From Buttiauxella agrestis (lineage in GTDB: Bacteria > Pseudomonadota > Gammaproteobacteria > Enterobacterales > Enterobacteriaceae): a stretch of DNA of 64,000 nucleotides. Each line of letters starts with the position of its first letter. The first letter of the stretch is position 1. The translations under genes and the position numbers were made by a program. The DNA is taken from NCBI RefSeq assembly GCF_900446255.1, contig NZ_UIGI01000001.1, positions 522,763 through 586,762 on the forward strand, given 5' to 3'. A model generated the notes under the pieces. It saw nothing but the letters and a program-made list of their open reading frames with translations. It did not search any database and had not been told where the DNA came from. Of this stretch, positions 36,730 to 49,705 are shown in pieces.

Positions 36730-38892
36730 TTATTGTTTAATAACATAGCCATAAGCGCGTTTTTTGCGGTCCTCATCCAGCTTGATATAAACCCCTTGTA
36801 ACTCCGGCGCGAAGCCAGGTAACAAATTGATCCCTTCTTCCAGCGCCAGGAAATAACGCTGCACAGAGCCGCCCCAGATTTCCCCTGGAACCACACATAA
36901 AACGCCAGGAGGATAGGGCAGAGCACCTTCAGCGGCGATGCGACCTTCAACCTGCGATAACGCCACTAATTCAACGTTTCCGCGCACAAACTCAATGTTT
37001 GCCTGTTGAGGATTCATCACGACTTTCGGGAAGTGAGCCTTACGGAACATCTCTTTTTGCAGCTGTTTCACGTCATGGCTGACGTACAAATCGTGCATTT
37101 CCTGGCACAGCTGGCGGATGGTGTAGCCGTGGTAACGTTCTTCGTAGGCTTTGTAGATGGAGGGCAGAACGTCGCAGAGTGGCGCATCTTCTTCAATCAG
37201 GCGTTCAAAACGTGCAATCTGGGCAACAAGATGCTGCATCTTTGCCATATCTTCCGCAGGCGTCATCAGGAACAGAATGGAGTTCAGGTCGCATTTTTCC
37301 GGCACAATGCCGTTCTCGCGCAGGAAATTGGCGAGAATGGTCGCAGGGACACCAAACTTGTCGTACTCACCGGTTTGAACGTTGATACCTGGCGTGGTCA
37401 GCATCAGTTTGCAAGGATCAACGAAATATTGATGCTCTGCGTAGCCTTCAAATGAGTGCCAGCGATCGCCGGGGATGAAATTAAAGAAACGCAGATCGTT
37501 CGCCATCACCTCAGTATCAAAATCTTCCCATTTGCGGCCTTCGACTGTTTCTGGCACGAACGGGCGAATGTGTTTGCAGAGTTTTAACAGCAGCTTACGC
37601 GTCTCAATCCCCACTTTTACGCAGTCCATCCACATGCGTTTACCGCTTTCGCCTTCGTGCATTTTGGCGTTGACGTCCAGGGCTGCGAACAACGGATAGA
37701 ACGGGCTGGTGGAGGCGTGCATCATAAACGCGTTGTTCATCCGCTTATGATTCACGTAACGATCCTGGCCTTTGATATGTTTATCTTTTTTATGAATTTG
37801 TGAGGTTTGGGAGAAGCCCGCTTGTTGCTTATGCACAGACTGCGTCACCAGAATCCCTGGATCGTTTTCATCTAGTTCGAGCAACAGCGGTGAGCAGTCA
37901 TTCATCATCGGAATGAATTGCTCGTAACCTACCCATGCTGAATCAAACAAGATGTAGTCGCACAAATGACCAATCTTATCGACAACCTGACGCGCGTTAT
38001 AAATGGTGCCGTCGTAAGTGCCTAACTGAATAACTGCCAGGCGGAACGGGCGTTTTTCAGCGCCACGATTTGGAGCCACTTCGCGCACTAAATCACGCAA
38101 ATATTTTTCTTCAAAACAATGGGCATCAATACCACCGATAAAACCAAACGGGTTGCGAGCTGTTTCCAGATAAACAGGTGTGGCACCTGCCTGAATCAAT
38201 GCGCCGTGGTGGTTTGATTTATGGTTATTACGGTCAAACAGCACCAAATCTCCCGGTGCCAGCAGCGCATTGAGCACCACTTTGTTTGAGGAAGACGTCC
38301 CGTTTAATACGAAGTAGGTTTTATCGGCGTTAAACACTTTCGCCGCATGCATTTGTGCGGTGCATGGTGCGCCTTCGTGAATCAGTAAATCGCCCATTGA
38401 GACGTCTGCGTTACACAAGTCGGAACGGAAGAGCGTTTCGCCAAAGTAATCAAAGAATTGGCGTCCGGCTGGGTGACGGCGGAAGAACTGACCCCCCTGG
38501 TGCCCTGGGCAGTCAAAAGCGGCATTGCCTTGCTGCACATATTCCACCAGGCTGCCAAAGAACGGCGGTAGCACTTCTTTTTCATATTTAACCGCTGCGG
38601 CTTCCAGTTGTTTACCGTAGAAATCTACGTTTCCATCGCACAATTCAAACACGCCGGTGACGCGTGGAAGCACTTCAGCAGGCAACTCTTCTTCACAACA
38701 CACCGCGACAAAAATGGGAATGCCGAAGCCCGTTTGTTCAATAGTATTCAACATCCCTGAGATAGCATCTTTCACGGAAATAACAGCAGCAGACACATCA
38801 GTGAAATTAGTATGAGTAATATCGACGATTTCGCGATCGGTACTAAAGCATTCAGTTGTGCTGGTATTAACCGCTATTTTTAATTTTTCCAT
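36730..38892 (-). CDS. speF: Inducible ornithine decarboxylase
   Basis: PLP-dependent fold-I decarboxylase that converts ornithine to putrescine, induced at low pH with ornithine. The start at 38892 (MEKLKIAVNTSTTECF) gives 720 codons; E. coli SpeF has 732, and the C-terminal tail here stops sooner (after YVIKQ). Domains: N-terminal wing (about 1-105), PLP core with Schiff-base lysine K355 in QSVHKQQAG, then the C-terminal domain. Upstream in-frame starts run into the regulatory leader and are rejected. Controlled by speFL. Confidence 0.96.
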   Translation of the reverse strand: MEKLKIAVNTSTTECFSTDREIVDITHTNFTDVSAAVISVKDAISGMLNTIEQTGFGIPIFVAVCCEEELPAEVLPRVTGVFELCDGNVDFYGKQLEAAAVKYEKEVLPPFFGSLVEYVQQGNAAFDCPGHQGGQFFRRHPAGRQFFDYFGETLFRSDLCNADVSMGDLLIHEGAPCTAQMHAAKVFNADKTYFVLNGTSSSNKVVLNALLAPGDLVLFDRNNHKSNHHGALIQAGATPVYLETARNPFGFIGGIDAHCFEEKYLRDLVREVAPNRGAEKRPFRLAVIQLGTYDGTIYNARQVVDKIGHLCDYILFDSAWVGYEQFIPMMNDCSPLLLELDENDPGILVTQSVHKQQAGFSQTSQIHKKDKHIKGQDRYVNHKRMNNAFMMHASTSPFYPLFAALDVNAKMHEGESGKRMWMDCVKVGIETRKLLLKLCKHIRPFVPETVEGRKWEDFDTEVMANDLRFFNFIPGDRWHSFEGYAEHQYFVDPCKLMLTTPGINVQTGEYDKFGVPATILANFLRENGIVPEKCDLNSILFLMTPAEDMAKMQHLVAQIARFERLIEEDAPLCDVLPSIYKAYEERYHGYTIRQLCQEMHDLYVSHDVKQLQKEMFRKAHFPKVVMNPQQANIEFVRGNVELVALSQVEGRIAAEGALPYPPGVLCVVPGEIWGGSVQRYFLALEEGINLLPGFAPELQGVYIKLDEDRKKRAYGYVIKQ

Positions 38893-39217
38893 TTTGCTTA
38901 TGTTCTCTAATGTTCGTAATGCGTAAAATTTAGATATGGCATAGCCGTCAGATATTCCCTGATGGGATTCCGATGCTTTATTATTTTTTAAAGGCAATAG
39001 CTACCCGCAATAATTCTTAATATGGAATTATTGATAAGAGTCGATAAATGCCAGGTGATTGATTCACCAGTCAGGCTTGTCTGTTAATTTGGATAGTCAA
39101 ATGCCGCACGCAAAACAATGGATAATAGTAACCCTGTTCAATGGGTTACTGGGTTTATCAGTGTTTGGTGACAAGCAGGAACGAGTATCCGCAAAAGCAG
39201 ATGCCGTTAGGGGGAGA
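38893..39217 (-). promoter_or_regulatory. speF leader between speFL and speF
   Basis: A 325-nt untranslated stretch with no credible gene. It includes a hairpin GTAACCC / GGGTTAC (39128-39149). In E. coli this leader ends transcription by Rho unless an ornithine-stalled ribosome on speFL keeps it open. No U-rich intrinsic terminator is seen, in line with Rho control. Confidence 0.65.
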
Positions 39218-39322
39218 TTACTTAGAGTTGAAAAGGTGGAAGTCAAAGCAGCTACGATGTATCAGCATCATAATATGCGTAATACGTCGGATGTGCGGCA
39301 TGGCCTTATTATTATTTTCCAT
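39218..39322 (-). CDS. speFL: Ornithine-sensing leader peptide SpeFL
   Basis: A 34-codon ORF on the minus strand. It begins MENNNKAMPHIRRITHIMML and ends with a region containing FDFHLFNSK. The E. coli SpeFL is also 34 residues (MENN-MPHIRR-THIM-FDFHFFN). Ornithine makes the ribosome stall at its end and induces speF-potE. The match in length, sequence and position is strong. AAGGG lies before the ATG. Too short for usual gene finders. Confidence 0.93.
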   Translation of the reverse strand: MENNNKAMPHIRRITHIMMLIHRSCFDFHLFNSK

Positions 39323-39382
39323 TTTATATTTCCCTTCATTTTTGGAAATCGGGGCTATTGTAATCAGGCTAATTTATAAAAC

Positions 39383-39398
39383 TGTGATGTCGGTCACT
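39383..39398. promoter_or_regulatory. Candidate CRP site upstream of speFL
   Basis: TGTGA-TGTCGG-TCACT differs from the CRP consensus TGTGA-N6-TCACA at one base. It sits about 60 bp before the speFL start, near where the promoter should be. Confidence 0.45.
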
Positions 39399-40341
<943 letters not shown>

Positions 40342-40351
40342 TCAATGATGG

Positions 40352-40377
40352 TGGCGGATGGCTAGCGCCCTCCGCCA
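40352..40377. terminator. tabA / argI shared hairpin (REP-like)
   Basis: TGGCGGA-tggctagcgccc-TCCGCCA, a 7-bp stem with a GC-rich loop between convergent genes. The shape is like a degenerate REP unit. Confidence 0.6.
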
Positions 40378-40384
40378 TTAACTA

Positions 40385-41392
40385 TTAAAGGTCAGCCAGC
40401 GTCGCGACCATCACCGCTTTAATGGTGTGCATCCGGTTTTCAGCCTGGTCAAATACCACGCTATTAGCCGACTCAAACACTTCATCTGTCACTTCCATTC
40501 CGCCGTGCATACCGTACTGCTCCGCCATTTGCTTGCCCAGCGTCGTTTGGTCATCGTGGAAAGCAGGCAGACAGTGCATGAATTTCACATCAGGATTGCC
40601 GGTCAGTGCCAGCATCTTGCTGTTTACCTGATATGCCCTTAACAGATTGATACGCTCAGCCCATTTTTCTTTGGCTTCACCCATCGACACCCACACATCG
40701 GTATAAATGAAGTCGGCACCTTTTACGCCCGCCGCGATATCTTCCGTCAGCGTAATGTTCCCGCCATTGTGAGCCGCTAGTGCCTGGCATTCCGTTACCA
40801 GTTTTTCATCCGGCCAGCAGGCTTGTGGGGCCACCAGGCGCAGGTTAAGCCCGGTGAGTGCGGCGGCCTCCAGCATTGAATTTCCCATGTTATTACGCGC
40901 ATCACCGGCGTAAACCAGCGTCATCTGCTGGAATGTTTTGCCCGGCAATTGCTCTTGCATCGTCAGTAAGTCGGCCAGTAACTGCGTTGGATGAAACTCA
41001 TTCGTCAGCCCGTTCCACACCGGTACACCCGCGTATTGTGCCAGCGTCTCAACGATTTCCTGGCCAAAACCACGATACTGAATACCGTCGTACATCCGGC
41101 CCAAAACGCGCGCAGTATCTTTAATTGATTCTTTATGCCCAATCTGGCTGCCGCTTGGGCCGAGATAAGTCACTCGCGCACCCTGGTCAAATGCGGCAAC
41201 TTCGAAAGAGCACCTCGTACGAGTCGAGTCTTTTTCGAAGATGAGCGCGATGTTTTTACCAGTAAGATGCTGAACTTCATTGCCTTTTTTCTTGTCTTTT
41301 TTCAGGCTGGCTGAAAGGCCGAGGAGTTCGTGAAGTTGGGCAGGGGTGAAATCCAGTAATTTCAGAAAATGCTTTTGATAAAAGTGACTCAT
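40385..41392 (-). CDS. argI: Ornithine carbamoyltransferase
   Basis: Makes citrulline from ornithine and carbamoyl phosphate in arginine synthesis. The 335 codons are one more than E. coli. The carbamoyl-phosphate loop STRTRC is at 56-61; [12 protein letters not shown] and HCLPAFHD (with the catalytic Cys) are intact. Two tandem ARG boxes upstream show ArgR repression. It stands divergent from rraB. Confidence 0.97.
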   Translation of the reverse strand: MSHFYQKHFLKLLDFTPAQLHELLGLSASLKKDKKKGNEVQHLTGKNIALIFEKDSTRTRCSFEVAAFDQGARVTYLGPSGSQIGHKESIKDTARVLGRMYDGIQYRGFGQEIVETLAQYAGVPVWNGLTNEFHPTQLLADLLTMQEQLPGKTFQQMTLVYAGDARNNMGNSMLEAAALTGLNLRLVAPQACWPDEKLVTECQALAAHNGGNITLTEDIAAGVKGADFIYTDVWVSMGEAKEKWAERINLLRAYQVNSKMLALTGNPDVKFMHCLPAFHDDQTTLGKQMAEQYGMHGGMEVTDEVFESANSVVFDQAENRMHTIKAVMVATLADL

Positions 41393-41419
41393 ATTTTCCT
41401 CACATGGCGCACGCCATTT

Positions 41420-41458
41420 ATTGAATATAAATTCAATTTATATGTATGGTTATTCATT
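41420..41458. promoter_or_regulatory. Tandem ARG boxes (ArgR operator) of argI
   Basis: Box 1 at 41420-41437 has TGAAT-ATAA-ATTCA, perfect. Box 2 at 41441-41458 has TGTAT-GGTT-ATTCA, one mismatch. The 3-bp gap between the 18-bp boxes is exactly the spacing needed for one ArgR hexamer. Confidence 0.9.
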
Positions 41459-41555
41459 TGCAACCCCTCGCGTAAAAACTTTAGCGGGAAAGGTGGAGGC
41501 AAACTCAGCCGTGTGTGAAAATAGAAGTATCTGCCTACAAATTGAGGAAAGGGCC

Positions 41556-41981
41556 ATGGCAAATCCAGAACTGCTGGAAGAGCAACGCGAAGAAACGCGT
41601 TTGATTATTGAAGAATTACTGGAAGACGGCAGCGATCCTGATGCGCTGTACACTATCGAGCATCACCTTTCCGCAGATGATTTCGAAACTCTTGAGAAAG
41701 CCGCTGTTGAAGCATTCAAAATGGGTTACGAAGTCACTGACCCGGAAGAGCTGGAAGTTGAAGAGGGTGAAACAGTAATCTGCTGTGACGTGCTGAGTGA
41801 GTCTGCGCTGAAAGCTGAATTACTGGACGAGCAAGTCGAACAACTGCTGAACCTCGCCGAGAAATTCGGTGTGGAATATGACGGTTGGGGCACTTACTTC
41901 GAAGACCCGAACGGCGAAGACGGTGAAGAAGGCGATGACGAGGATGAAGTCGACGAAGACGACGACGGCGTGCGCCACTAA
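41556..41981 (+). CDS. rraB: RNase E inhibitor RraB
   Basis: Binds the C-terminal half of RNase E and changes degradosome composition and activity. The ATG at 41556 ([20 protein letters not shown]) gives 141 codons (138 in E. coli); the longer in-frame ORF upstream overlaps the argI operator and is rejected. The strongly acidic tail ([17 protein letters not shown]) is typical. AGGAAAGG is the ribosome site. miaE follows 56 bp later. Confidence 0.96.
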   Translation: MANPELLEEQREETRLIIEELLEDGSDPDALYTIEHHLSADDFETLEKAAVEAFKMGYEVTDPEELEVEEGETVICCDVLSESALKAELLDEQVEQLLNLAEKFGVEYDGWGTYFEDPNGEDGEEGDDEDEVDEDDDGVRH

Positions 41982-42037
41982 TCTCTTCCGTGCAGCGGTG
42001 TGATGCCGCTGCACATCAAGGATCAATAATAACCCTT

Positions 42038-42796
42038 ATGAACTACCCGCAACTCCTCTCCCCGGTATTGAATTTCCTGCATTGCCCCACGCCAGAAACC
42101 TGGATTGAAAAAGCCCGTCAGCCGGAGCATTTACCGTTATTGCTGACAGACCATCTGGTGTGCGAACTCAAAGCTGCGCAAACTGCGATGTTTTTGATTC
42201 GCAAATACGTTGCCGATAAAACCAGTGCCCAGCTGTTGCTGGACTGGTTAAAGCCGTATGAGGATTTTACTTTTCGTGAAGGTGCCGAGCCTGACTTCAT
42301 CGCACTTCATAAGAGCCTGAGCAAAAGCGTGATGCCCAAAACGGACAGCGCCTGGGGCCAGCAGCTTATCGACAGCATGGTTTTGTTGATTAAAGAAGAG
42401 CTGCATCACTTCTGGCAGGTGCGCGAGATAATGGTCGCCCGCAACATCCCCTACGTGAAAATCACCGCCAGTCGTTACGCCAAAAGTTTGCTGAGCGAAA
42501 CGCGAACGCACGAGCCTGTCATGCTGGTGGATAAACTGATTTGTGGGGCGTATATCGAAGCGCGTTCCTGTGAGCGTTTTGCCGCACTGGCACCGCATCT
42601 GGATGACGATCTACAGAAATTCTATTTGTCGCTATTGCGTTCAGAAGCCCGGCATTATCAGGATTATTTAGCATTAGCCGAACAAATTGCCGGGAGAGAT
42701 ATCAGCGATCGGGTGCGTTTCTTTGGGGAAGTCGAGGCCGCTTTAATTAGCAGCCCGGATAGCGAATTCCGTTTTCATAGTGGCGTGCCGACTTAA
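42038..42796 (+). CDS. miaE: tRNA 2-methylthio-cis-ribozeatin hydroxylase
   Basis: Diiron monooxygenase that hydroxylates the isopentenyl side chain of ms2i6A37 in tRNA; needs oxygen. The ATG at 42038 ([16 protein letters not shown]) gives 252 codons. Diiron ligands are visible in [10 protein letters not shown] and SEARHYQDY (two E-x2-H motifs). The gene is absent from E. coli K-12 but present in Salmonella and many other enterics. Its end overlaps convergent yjgM by 4 bp. Confidence 0.93.
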   Translation: MNYPQLLSPVLNFLHCPTPETWIEKARQPEHLPLLLTDHLVCELKAAQTAMFLIRKYVADKTSAQLLLDWLKPYEDFTFREGAEPDFIALHKSLSKSVMPKTDSAWGQQLIDSMVLLIKEELHHFWQVREIMVARNIPYVKITASRYAKSLLSETRTHEPVMLVDKLICGAYIEARSCERFAALAPHLDDDLQKFYLSLLRSEARHYQDYLALAEQIAGRDISDRVRFFGEVEAALISSPDSEFRFHSGVPT

Positions 42797-43296
42797 AGCG
42801 TTCTGAGCATTCGCACTTCGCAATCAACATGCCCGGTGCAGCCCAGTGGCTCAGTAATATGTTCGAACCCTAAGCGTTCATACAGCGCGATAGCTTCTGT
42901 CAGGAATGCCGTCGTTTCGAGGTAGCAGCGCTTGAATCCTTCTTCGCGGGCGAAATCCATCGCCTGCAATGCCAGCCTTTTTGCCAGTCCTTTGCCACGC
43001 ACCACCGGCAGGAAATACATCTTCTGCAATTCACAAATATCCGGCTCGCTACAGGTTAACGGCGCGACGCCTCCGCCACCAACCACTTTGCCGTCCAGCT
43101 CCACAATCCAGAACGCGTGTCCTGCCTGGCTGTAAACCTGAAACAGTTCATCCAGATTAGGGTCTGCAACGGTATAGCCTTTATCGGCAGTTAAACCATA
43201 TTCAGCAGAGACTTCGCGGATTACACCCGCGATAGCCGCATTGTCGTGGGCGGTTATCCGGCGTAGAGCGATTTCAACCGGAGCGGTAATATTCAT
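42793..43296 (-). CDS. yjgM: GNAT-family N-acetyltransferase YjgM
   Basis: GNAT acetyltransferase of 167 codons, the E. coli length. The acetyl-CoA loop is [20 protein letters not shown] (about 95-114). Substrate uncertain. Convergent with miaE (4-bp overlap) and downstream of valS on the same strand but separated by its terminator. Confidence 0.93.
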   Translation of the reverse strand: MNITAPVEIALRRITAHDNAAIAGVIREVSAEYGLTADKGYTVADPNLDELFQVYSQAGHAFWIVELDGKVVGGGGVAPLTCSEPDICELQKMYFLPVVRGKGLAKRLALQAMDFAREEGFKRCYLETTAFLTEAIALYERLGFEHITEPLGCTGHVDCEVRMLRTL

Positions 43297-43384
43297 AATA
43301 AGACTCGAGATCCTTTAAATATATATTGCGAGTTAATAGCACTCTCGTAAAAAGGGTGCAAGAGAGAGCTTTTTAATCATGCAT

Positions 43385-43412
43385 AAAAAAGGCCGGGAAT
43401 TTCCCGGCCTTT
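43385..43412 (-). terminator. valS terminator
   Basis: GGCCGGGAA-t-TTCCCGGCC, a 9-bp GC stem; on the minus strand it is followed by TTTTTT. A strong intrinsic terminator for holC-valS. Confidence 0.9.
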
Positions 43413-43430
43413 GACTTTCAGCGAAACGAA

Positions 43431-46286
43431 TTACAGTGCGGCAATCGTCGCTTTCTGTTCGGTCAGTTTCACTTTAGCTTCGCCACAGGCAGCCAGACGT
43501 TCGCGCTCTTTTGCGACAACGGCTTCTGGCGCGCGCGCCACGAAACCTTCGTTAGACAGCTTGTTTTCGATGGCTGTAATTTCAACATCCAGCTTCGCCA
43601 TCTCTTTATCCAGACGCGCAAGTTCAGCGGCTTTATCGACCAGGCCCGCCATTGGAATCAACAGTTCTGCACCTTCGATGATTTTGGTCACGGAAACCGG
43701 GCCTTTATCATCAGCAGGCAGCAGGGTGATGCTTTCCAGACGCGCCAGGTTTTGCAGGAAGGTACGGTTCGCATTTACGCGACGTTCCGCTTCTGCACTG
43801 ACGTTACGCAGCAATACTGGCAGCGGTTTGCCCGGAGAGATGTTCATCTCAGCACGCACGTTACGCACCGCAGTGATTGCCAGCTTCAGCCACTCGGTAT
43901 CGGCAAACGCAGCTTCATCGTCCTGAGCGCTGTTATACGCCGGGAACGGTTGCAGCATAATGGTATCTTCGGTGATGCCTTTGAAGGTTTTCACGCGCTG
44001 CCAGATGGTTTCAGTGATGAATGGAATGATTGGGTGCGCAAGACGCAGCAGCCCTTCCAGCACGTTGATCAGCGTATTACGCGTACCGCGCAGTTCCGCT
44101 TCTGTGCCGCTGTTCATTACCGGTTTGGTCAGCTCCAGATACCAGTCACAGAACTGGTTCCAGGTGAATTCATACAGAATGTTAGCAGCGATATCAAAAC
44201 GATAGCTGTCCAGCGCTTCACGATATGCTTTCACCGTACGGTTGAATTCCGCCAAAATCCAGCGGTCTGCCAGAGACAGAACCATTTCGCCGCCGTTAAA
44301 GCCGCAATCCTGGTCTTCGGTATTCATCATCACGAAACGGCTGGCGTTCCACAGCTTGTTACAGAAGTTACGATAACCTTCCAGGCGCTTCATGTCCCAG
44401 TTGATGTCGCGACCGGTTGACGCCAGAGCTGCCAGTGTAAAGCGCAGTGCATCGGTGCCGTGCGGTTCGATGCCGTTCGGGAATTGCTTCTCGGTGCGCT
44501 TGCGGATTTTCTCAGCCAGCTGCGGCTGCATCATGTTGCCGGTACGCTTCTCGAGCAGATCTTCCAGGGAAATACCGTCAACCATATCCAGTGGATCGAT
44601 GACGTTACCCTTGGACTTAGACATTTTCTGCCCTTCGTCATCACGGATAAGACCGGTCATATAGACAGTTTTAAACGGAACCTGTGGTTTGCCGTCTTCA
44701 TCTTTGATGAAGTGCATGGTCAGCATGATCATGCGTGCAATCCAGAAGAAGATGATGTCGAAGCCGCTGACCATCACGCTGGTTGGGTGGAAGGTGCGCA
44801 GCGCTTCGGTGTTCTCAGGCCAGCCCAGCGTGGAGAACGTCCACAGACCGGAAGAGAACCACGTGTCCAGCACGTCTTCGTCCTGGTTCAGTGCAACGTC
44901 TGCACCTAAATTGTTTTCAGCGCGAACTTCCGCTTCGTTGCGGCCGACATACACGTTGCCTTCGGCATCGTACCAGGCCGGAATGCGATGACCCCACCAA
45001 AGTTGACGAGAAATACACCAGTCCTGAATATCACGCATCCAGGAGAAGTACATGTTTTCGTACTGTTTTGGCACGAACTGAATGTCGCCTTGCTCAACCG
45101 CTTCTACCGCAACTTTCGCCAGCGGTGCAGTGCGCACGTACCATTGGTCGGTCAGCATTGGCTCGATAACCACGCCGCCACGGTCGCCGTAAGGTACGGT
45201 CAAATCGTGTGGTTTGATCTCTTCGAGCAGACCCATTTCGTCGAATTTAGCGACAACAGCTTTACGTGCAGCAAAGCGTTCCAGTTTCTGGAACTCAGCC
45301 GGGATTTCGTTGCTATACAGATCGGCTTCTTCGCCGTTGGTATCGAACACTTCTGCCGTTTCGCGGATGTCACCGTCGAAGGTCAGAATGTTGATCATTG
45401 GCAGGGCGTGACGACGGCCAACTTCGTAGTCGTTGAAGTCGTGAGCAGGCGTGATCTTCACGCAGCCGGTGCCTTTTTCCATGTCGGCGTGTTCATCGCC
45501 CACGATCGGAATAAGACGGTTAACCAGCGGTAGCACCACAAATTTACCGATCAGATCTTTATAGCGCGGATCTTCCGGGTTTACTGCCACGCCGGTATCA
45601 CCGAGCACGGTTTCCGGACGGGTAGTCGCGACAACCAGGTAATCTTTGCCATCAGCGGTTTTCGCGCCGTCAGCCAGCGGATAACGCAGGTGCCACATGG
45701 AACCTTTGGACTCGCGGTTTTCCACTTCCAGATCGGAAATCGCGGTACGCAGTTTCGGGTCCCAGTTTACCAGGCGCTTGCCGCGATAAATCAAATCTTC
45801 TTTGTACAGGCGAACGAACACTTCTTTCACCGCGTTGGACAGGCCTTCGTCCATGGTGAAGCGCTCGCGCTCCCAGTCTACGGAGTTGCCAAGACGACGC
45901 ATCTGACGGGTGATGGTGCCACCAGACTCTGCCTTCCATTGCCAGATTTTGTCGATAAAGGCGTCACGGCCATAATCATGGCGTGTTTTGCCTTCTTCGG
46001 CGGCAATTTTGCGCTCAACGACCATTTGCGTTGCGATGCCGGCGTGGTCAGTCCCCGCCTGCCACAGGGTGTTTTTACCCTGCATGCGCTGGTAACGAAT
46101 CATGGTGTCCATGATCGTTTGCTGGAAGGCGTGACCCATATGCAAGCTGCCGGTAACGTTCGGCGGCGGGATCATGATGCAGAAGCTTTCCTGGCTGGTA
46201 TCGCCATTTGGCTTAAAGTAGCCCTGCTGTTCCCAATGCTCGTAAAGCGGCTGTTCGATATCTTGCGGGTTATATGTCTTTTCCAT
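43431..46286 (-). CDS. valS: Valyl-tRNA synthetase
   Basis: Class I aminoacyl-tRNA synthetase that charges tRNA-Val and edits threonine. The 951 codons equal E. coli. The HIGH-type motif is HMGH at 49-52 and KMSKSKGN lies near residue 555; the editing domain lies between them and a C-terminal coiled coil ([20 protein letters not shown]) ends the protein. It starts 6 bp after holC, so the two form an operon. Confidence 0.98.
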   Translation of the reverse strand: MEKTYNPQDIEQPLYEHWEQQGYFKPNGDTSQESFCIMIPPPNVTGSLHMGHAFQQTIMDTMIRYQRMQGKNTLWQAGTDHAGIATQMVVERKIAAEEGKTRHDYGRDAFIDKIWQWKAESGGTITRQMRRLGNSVDWERERFTMDEGLSNAVKEVFVRLYKEDLIYRGKRLVNWDPKLRTAISDLEVENRESKGSMWHLRYPLADGAKTADGKDYLVVATTRPETVLGDTGVAVNPEDPRYKDLIGKFVVLPLVNRLIPIVGDEHADMEKGTGCVKITPAHDFNDYEVGRRHALPMINILTFDGDIRETAEVFDTNGEEADLYSNEIPAEFQKLERFAARKAVVAKFDEMGLLEEIKPHDLTVPYGDRGGVVIEPMLTDQWYVRTAPLAKVAVEAVEQGDIQFVPKQYENMYFSWMRDIQDWCISRQLWWGHRIPAWYDAEGNVYVGRNEAEVRAENNLGADVALNQDEDVLDTWFSSGLWTFSTLGWPENTEALRTFHPTSVMVSGFDIIFFWIARMIMLTMHFIKDEDGKPQVPFKTVYMTGLIRDDEGQKMSKSKGNVIDPLDMVDGISLEDLLEKRTGNMMQPQLAEKIRKRTEKQFPNGIEPHGTDALRFTLAALASTGRDINWDMKRLEGYRNFCNKLWNASRFVMMNTEDQDCGFNGGEMVLSLADRWILAEFNRTVKAYREALDSYRFDIAANILYEFTWNQFCDWYLELTKPVMNSGTEAELRGTRNTLINVLEGLLRLAHPIIPFITETIWQRVKTFKGITEDTIMLQPFPAYNSAQDDEAAFADTEWLKLAITAVRNVRAEMNISPGKPLPVLLRNVSAEAERRVNANRTFLQNLARLESITLLPADDKGPVSVTKIIEGAELLIPMAGLVDKAAELARLDKEMAKLDVEITAIENKLSNEGFVARAPEAVVAKERERLAACGEAKVKLTEQKATIAAL

Positions 46287-46292
46287 TGTCTG

Positions 46293-46751
46293 CTATGTCG
46301 TTCCCGGCGGGGTATGAGTCGCCGTAGTCAAGTGGAAACCAGCAACGCGATAGGCTTTGTAGCGATCGCGGGCCAGTTGTTTTTGAGTGTCTTCGTAAGG
46401 TACGAAGTCTATCACTTCATGGAAAGCGGTGGCAAAATCTGCGAACTGCGGCAACAGGCTAATCAGCACATCGCGTGGTGAACTTCCACGTCGTTGCGGC
46501 CAGGCCAGTTCCACCGGGGCGCCATAACGTGGCCCTTCACCGGCAAGATTATGAGGGACAAATGCGTGCGCATCGCGCTGCCAGAGTGCTTCATCCAGAC
46601 GGATAGCCTGTTGTTCATCAACACATGCAATCAGCAGGCGCTTGCCTGCGCGAAAGCTTTCTGCCGCCAGTTCACAAACCAACGCTTCAACGGCACTCAA
46701 CTCACCGGAAGGCGTGTCGTTGTCGAGCAGGTAGAACGTCGCGTTTTTCAT
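46293..46751 (-). CDS. holC: DNA polymerase III chi subunit
   Basis: Clamp-loader accessory subunit that binds single-strand-binding protein and HolD (psi). It has 152 codons against 147 in E. coli, with a few extra C-terminal residues (THTPPGTT). The N-terminus MKNATFYLLDNDT is standard. The gene sits directly upstream of valS with a 6-bp gap. A short GC palindrome separates it from pepA. Confidence 0.96.
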   Translation of the reverse strand: MKNATFYLLDNDTPSGELSAVEALVCELAAESFRAGKRLLIACVDEQQAIRLDEALWQRDAHAFVPHNLAGEGPRYGAPVELAWPQRRGSSPRDVLISLLPQFADFATAFHEVIDFVPYEDTQKQLARDRYKAYRVAGFHLTTATHTPPGTT

Positions 46752-46782
46752 TGAGCCAGCTTTTTCCAGGTAATGGGTTTTA

Positions 46783-46802
46783 CCCTCTCCCGGAGGAGAG
46801 GG
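46783..46802. repeat. Short GC palindrome between pepA and holC
   Basis: CCCTCTCC-CGGA-GGAGAGGG, followed by TGAGGGCG. It is the same type of palindrome as the one at the 3' end of lsrK that was split by the 640-bp element. Likely a dispersed intergenic repeat. Confidence 0.65.
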
Positions 46803-46814
46803 TGAGGGCGTAAA

Positions 46815-48329
<1,515 letters not shown>

Positions 48330-48601
48330 CTACGCTCCTGAATCTTAAAGACAACGGCGGTGGCTACGGCTAGAATTGCAAGCTTTCGTAACTCATCTCC
48401 GCGGTTGCGATGACTTCGTGTTAATCTTACGAGTATGTTTTTACAGTTTCGGCGACGTCATTTAAATCACCCTGCGCCAGAATCATGCCGGGCTTTTTAA
48501 TCTTAGCGATGTTTTCGACGACTCAAGAGAATAAATGACGTATAAGCGATGAAACAAGCGATTTTCCTGCAAAAAGACTCGTTTTCACAGGCGTATTTAA
48601 T

Positions 48602-49705
48602 GTGATTATCATAAGATATCTGGTTCGGGAGACGCTCAAAAGCCAACTTGCGATCCTTTTCATCCTGCTGCTGATCTTTTTTTGTCAGAAGCTGGTCAGG
48701 ATACTGGGTGCGGCGGTTGACGGCGAAATTCCGACAAATCTCGTATTTTCCCTTTTAGGACTGGGTGTGCCTGAAATGGCGCAGCTCATCCTGCCTCTTA
48801 GCCTTTTCCTTGGGCTACTCATGACGCTTGGCCGTTTGTATACCGAGAGTGAAATCACGGTAATGCATGCCTGTGGCTTGAGTAAAGCGGTGCTTATCAA
48901 AGCTGCAATGATTCTCGCACTCTTTACCGGCGTAGTCGCAACCGTCAACGTGATGTGGGCAGGACCATGGTCCTCTCGTCACCAGGACGAAGTGTTGGCG
49001 GAAGCCAAGGCTAACCCTGGAATGGCGGCACTCGCTCAGGGGCAGTTCCAGCAAGCGACGGACGGTAACTCTGTGCTGTTTATTGAAAGCGTAGACGGCG
49101 CCAGCTTCAAAGATGTGTTCCTTGCGCAATTACGCCCGAAAGGCAATGCGCGCCCTTCCGTGGTGGTGGCAGATTCCGGCCAGTTATCTCAACGCCCGGA
49201 CGGCTCGCAGGTTGTCACGCTAAACACCGGCACACGCTTTGAAGGGACCGCGTTATTGCGCGATTTCCGCATTACCGACTTCCAGGATTACCAGGCGATT
49301 GTAGGGCACCAGACCGTAGCGCTTGACCCTGATGATTCCAGTCAGATGTACCTACGTACTTTATGGGCAAGCGATGCGCCGAATGCGCGAGCCGAACTGC
49401 ACTGGCGTTTAACGCTGATTGTGACCGTATTTATTATGGCATTGATGGTGGTTCCGTTAAGCGTGGTCAACCCGCGCCAGGGGCGTGTGCTTTCTATGTT
49501 GCCTGCCATGTTGCTCTATCTGGTCTTCTTCCTGCTTCAGACCTCGCTGAAATCTAACGCGGCGAAGGGGAAAATCGACCCGATGATTTGGATGTGGTTG
49601 GTTAACCTGGTTTATTTTGCCATCGCAGTGGTGCTTAACGTGTGGGACACGGTGCCGATGCGCCAGCTACGTGCGCGCTTTAGCAGAACACGAGGAGCGG
49701 CATAA
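48602..49705 (+). CDS. lptF: LPS export permease LptF
   Basis: Inner-membrane half of the LptB2FG ABC transporter that lifts lipopolysaccharide to the Lpt bridge. The GTG at 48602 (MIIIRYLVRETLKSQLA) gives 367 codons (366 in E. coli, also GTG). Three N-terminal and three C-terminal membrane helices flank a periplasmic beta-jellyroll (about 130-260). The stop is immediately followed by the lptG ATG. Confidence 0.96.
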   Translation: MIIIRYLVRETLKSQLAILFILLLIFFCQKLVRILGAAVDGEIPTNLVFSLLGLGVPEMAQLILPLSLFLGLLMTLGRLYTESEITVMHACGLSKAVLIKAAMILALFTGVVATVNVMWAGPWSSRHQDEVLAEAKANPGMAALAQGQFQQATDGNSVLFIESVDGASFKDVFLAQLRPKGNARPSVVVADSGQLSQRPDGSQVVTLNTGTRFEGTALLRDFRITDFQDYQAIVGHQTVALDPDDSSQMYLRTLWASDAPNARAELHWRLTLIVTVFIMALMVVPLSVVNPRQGRVLSMLPAMLLYLVFFLLQTSLKSNAAKGKIDPMIWMWLVNLVYFAIAVVLNVWDTVPMRQLRARFSRTRGAA

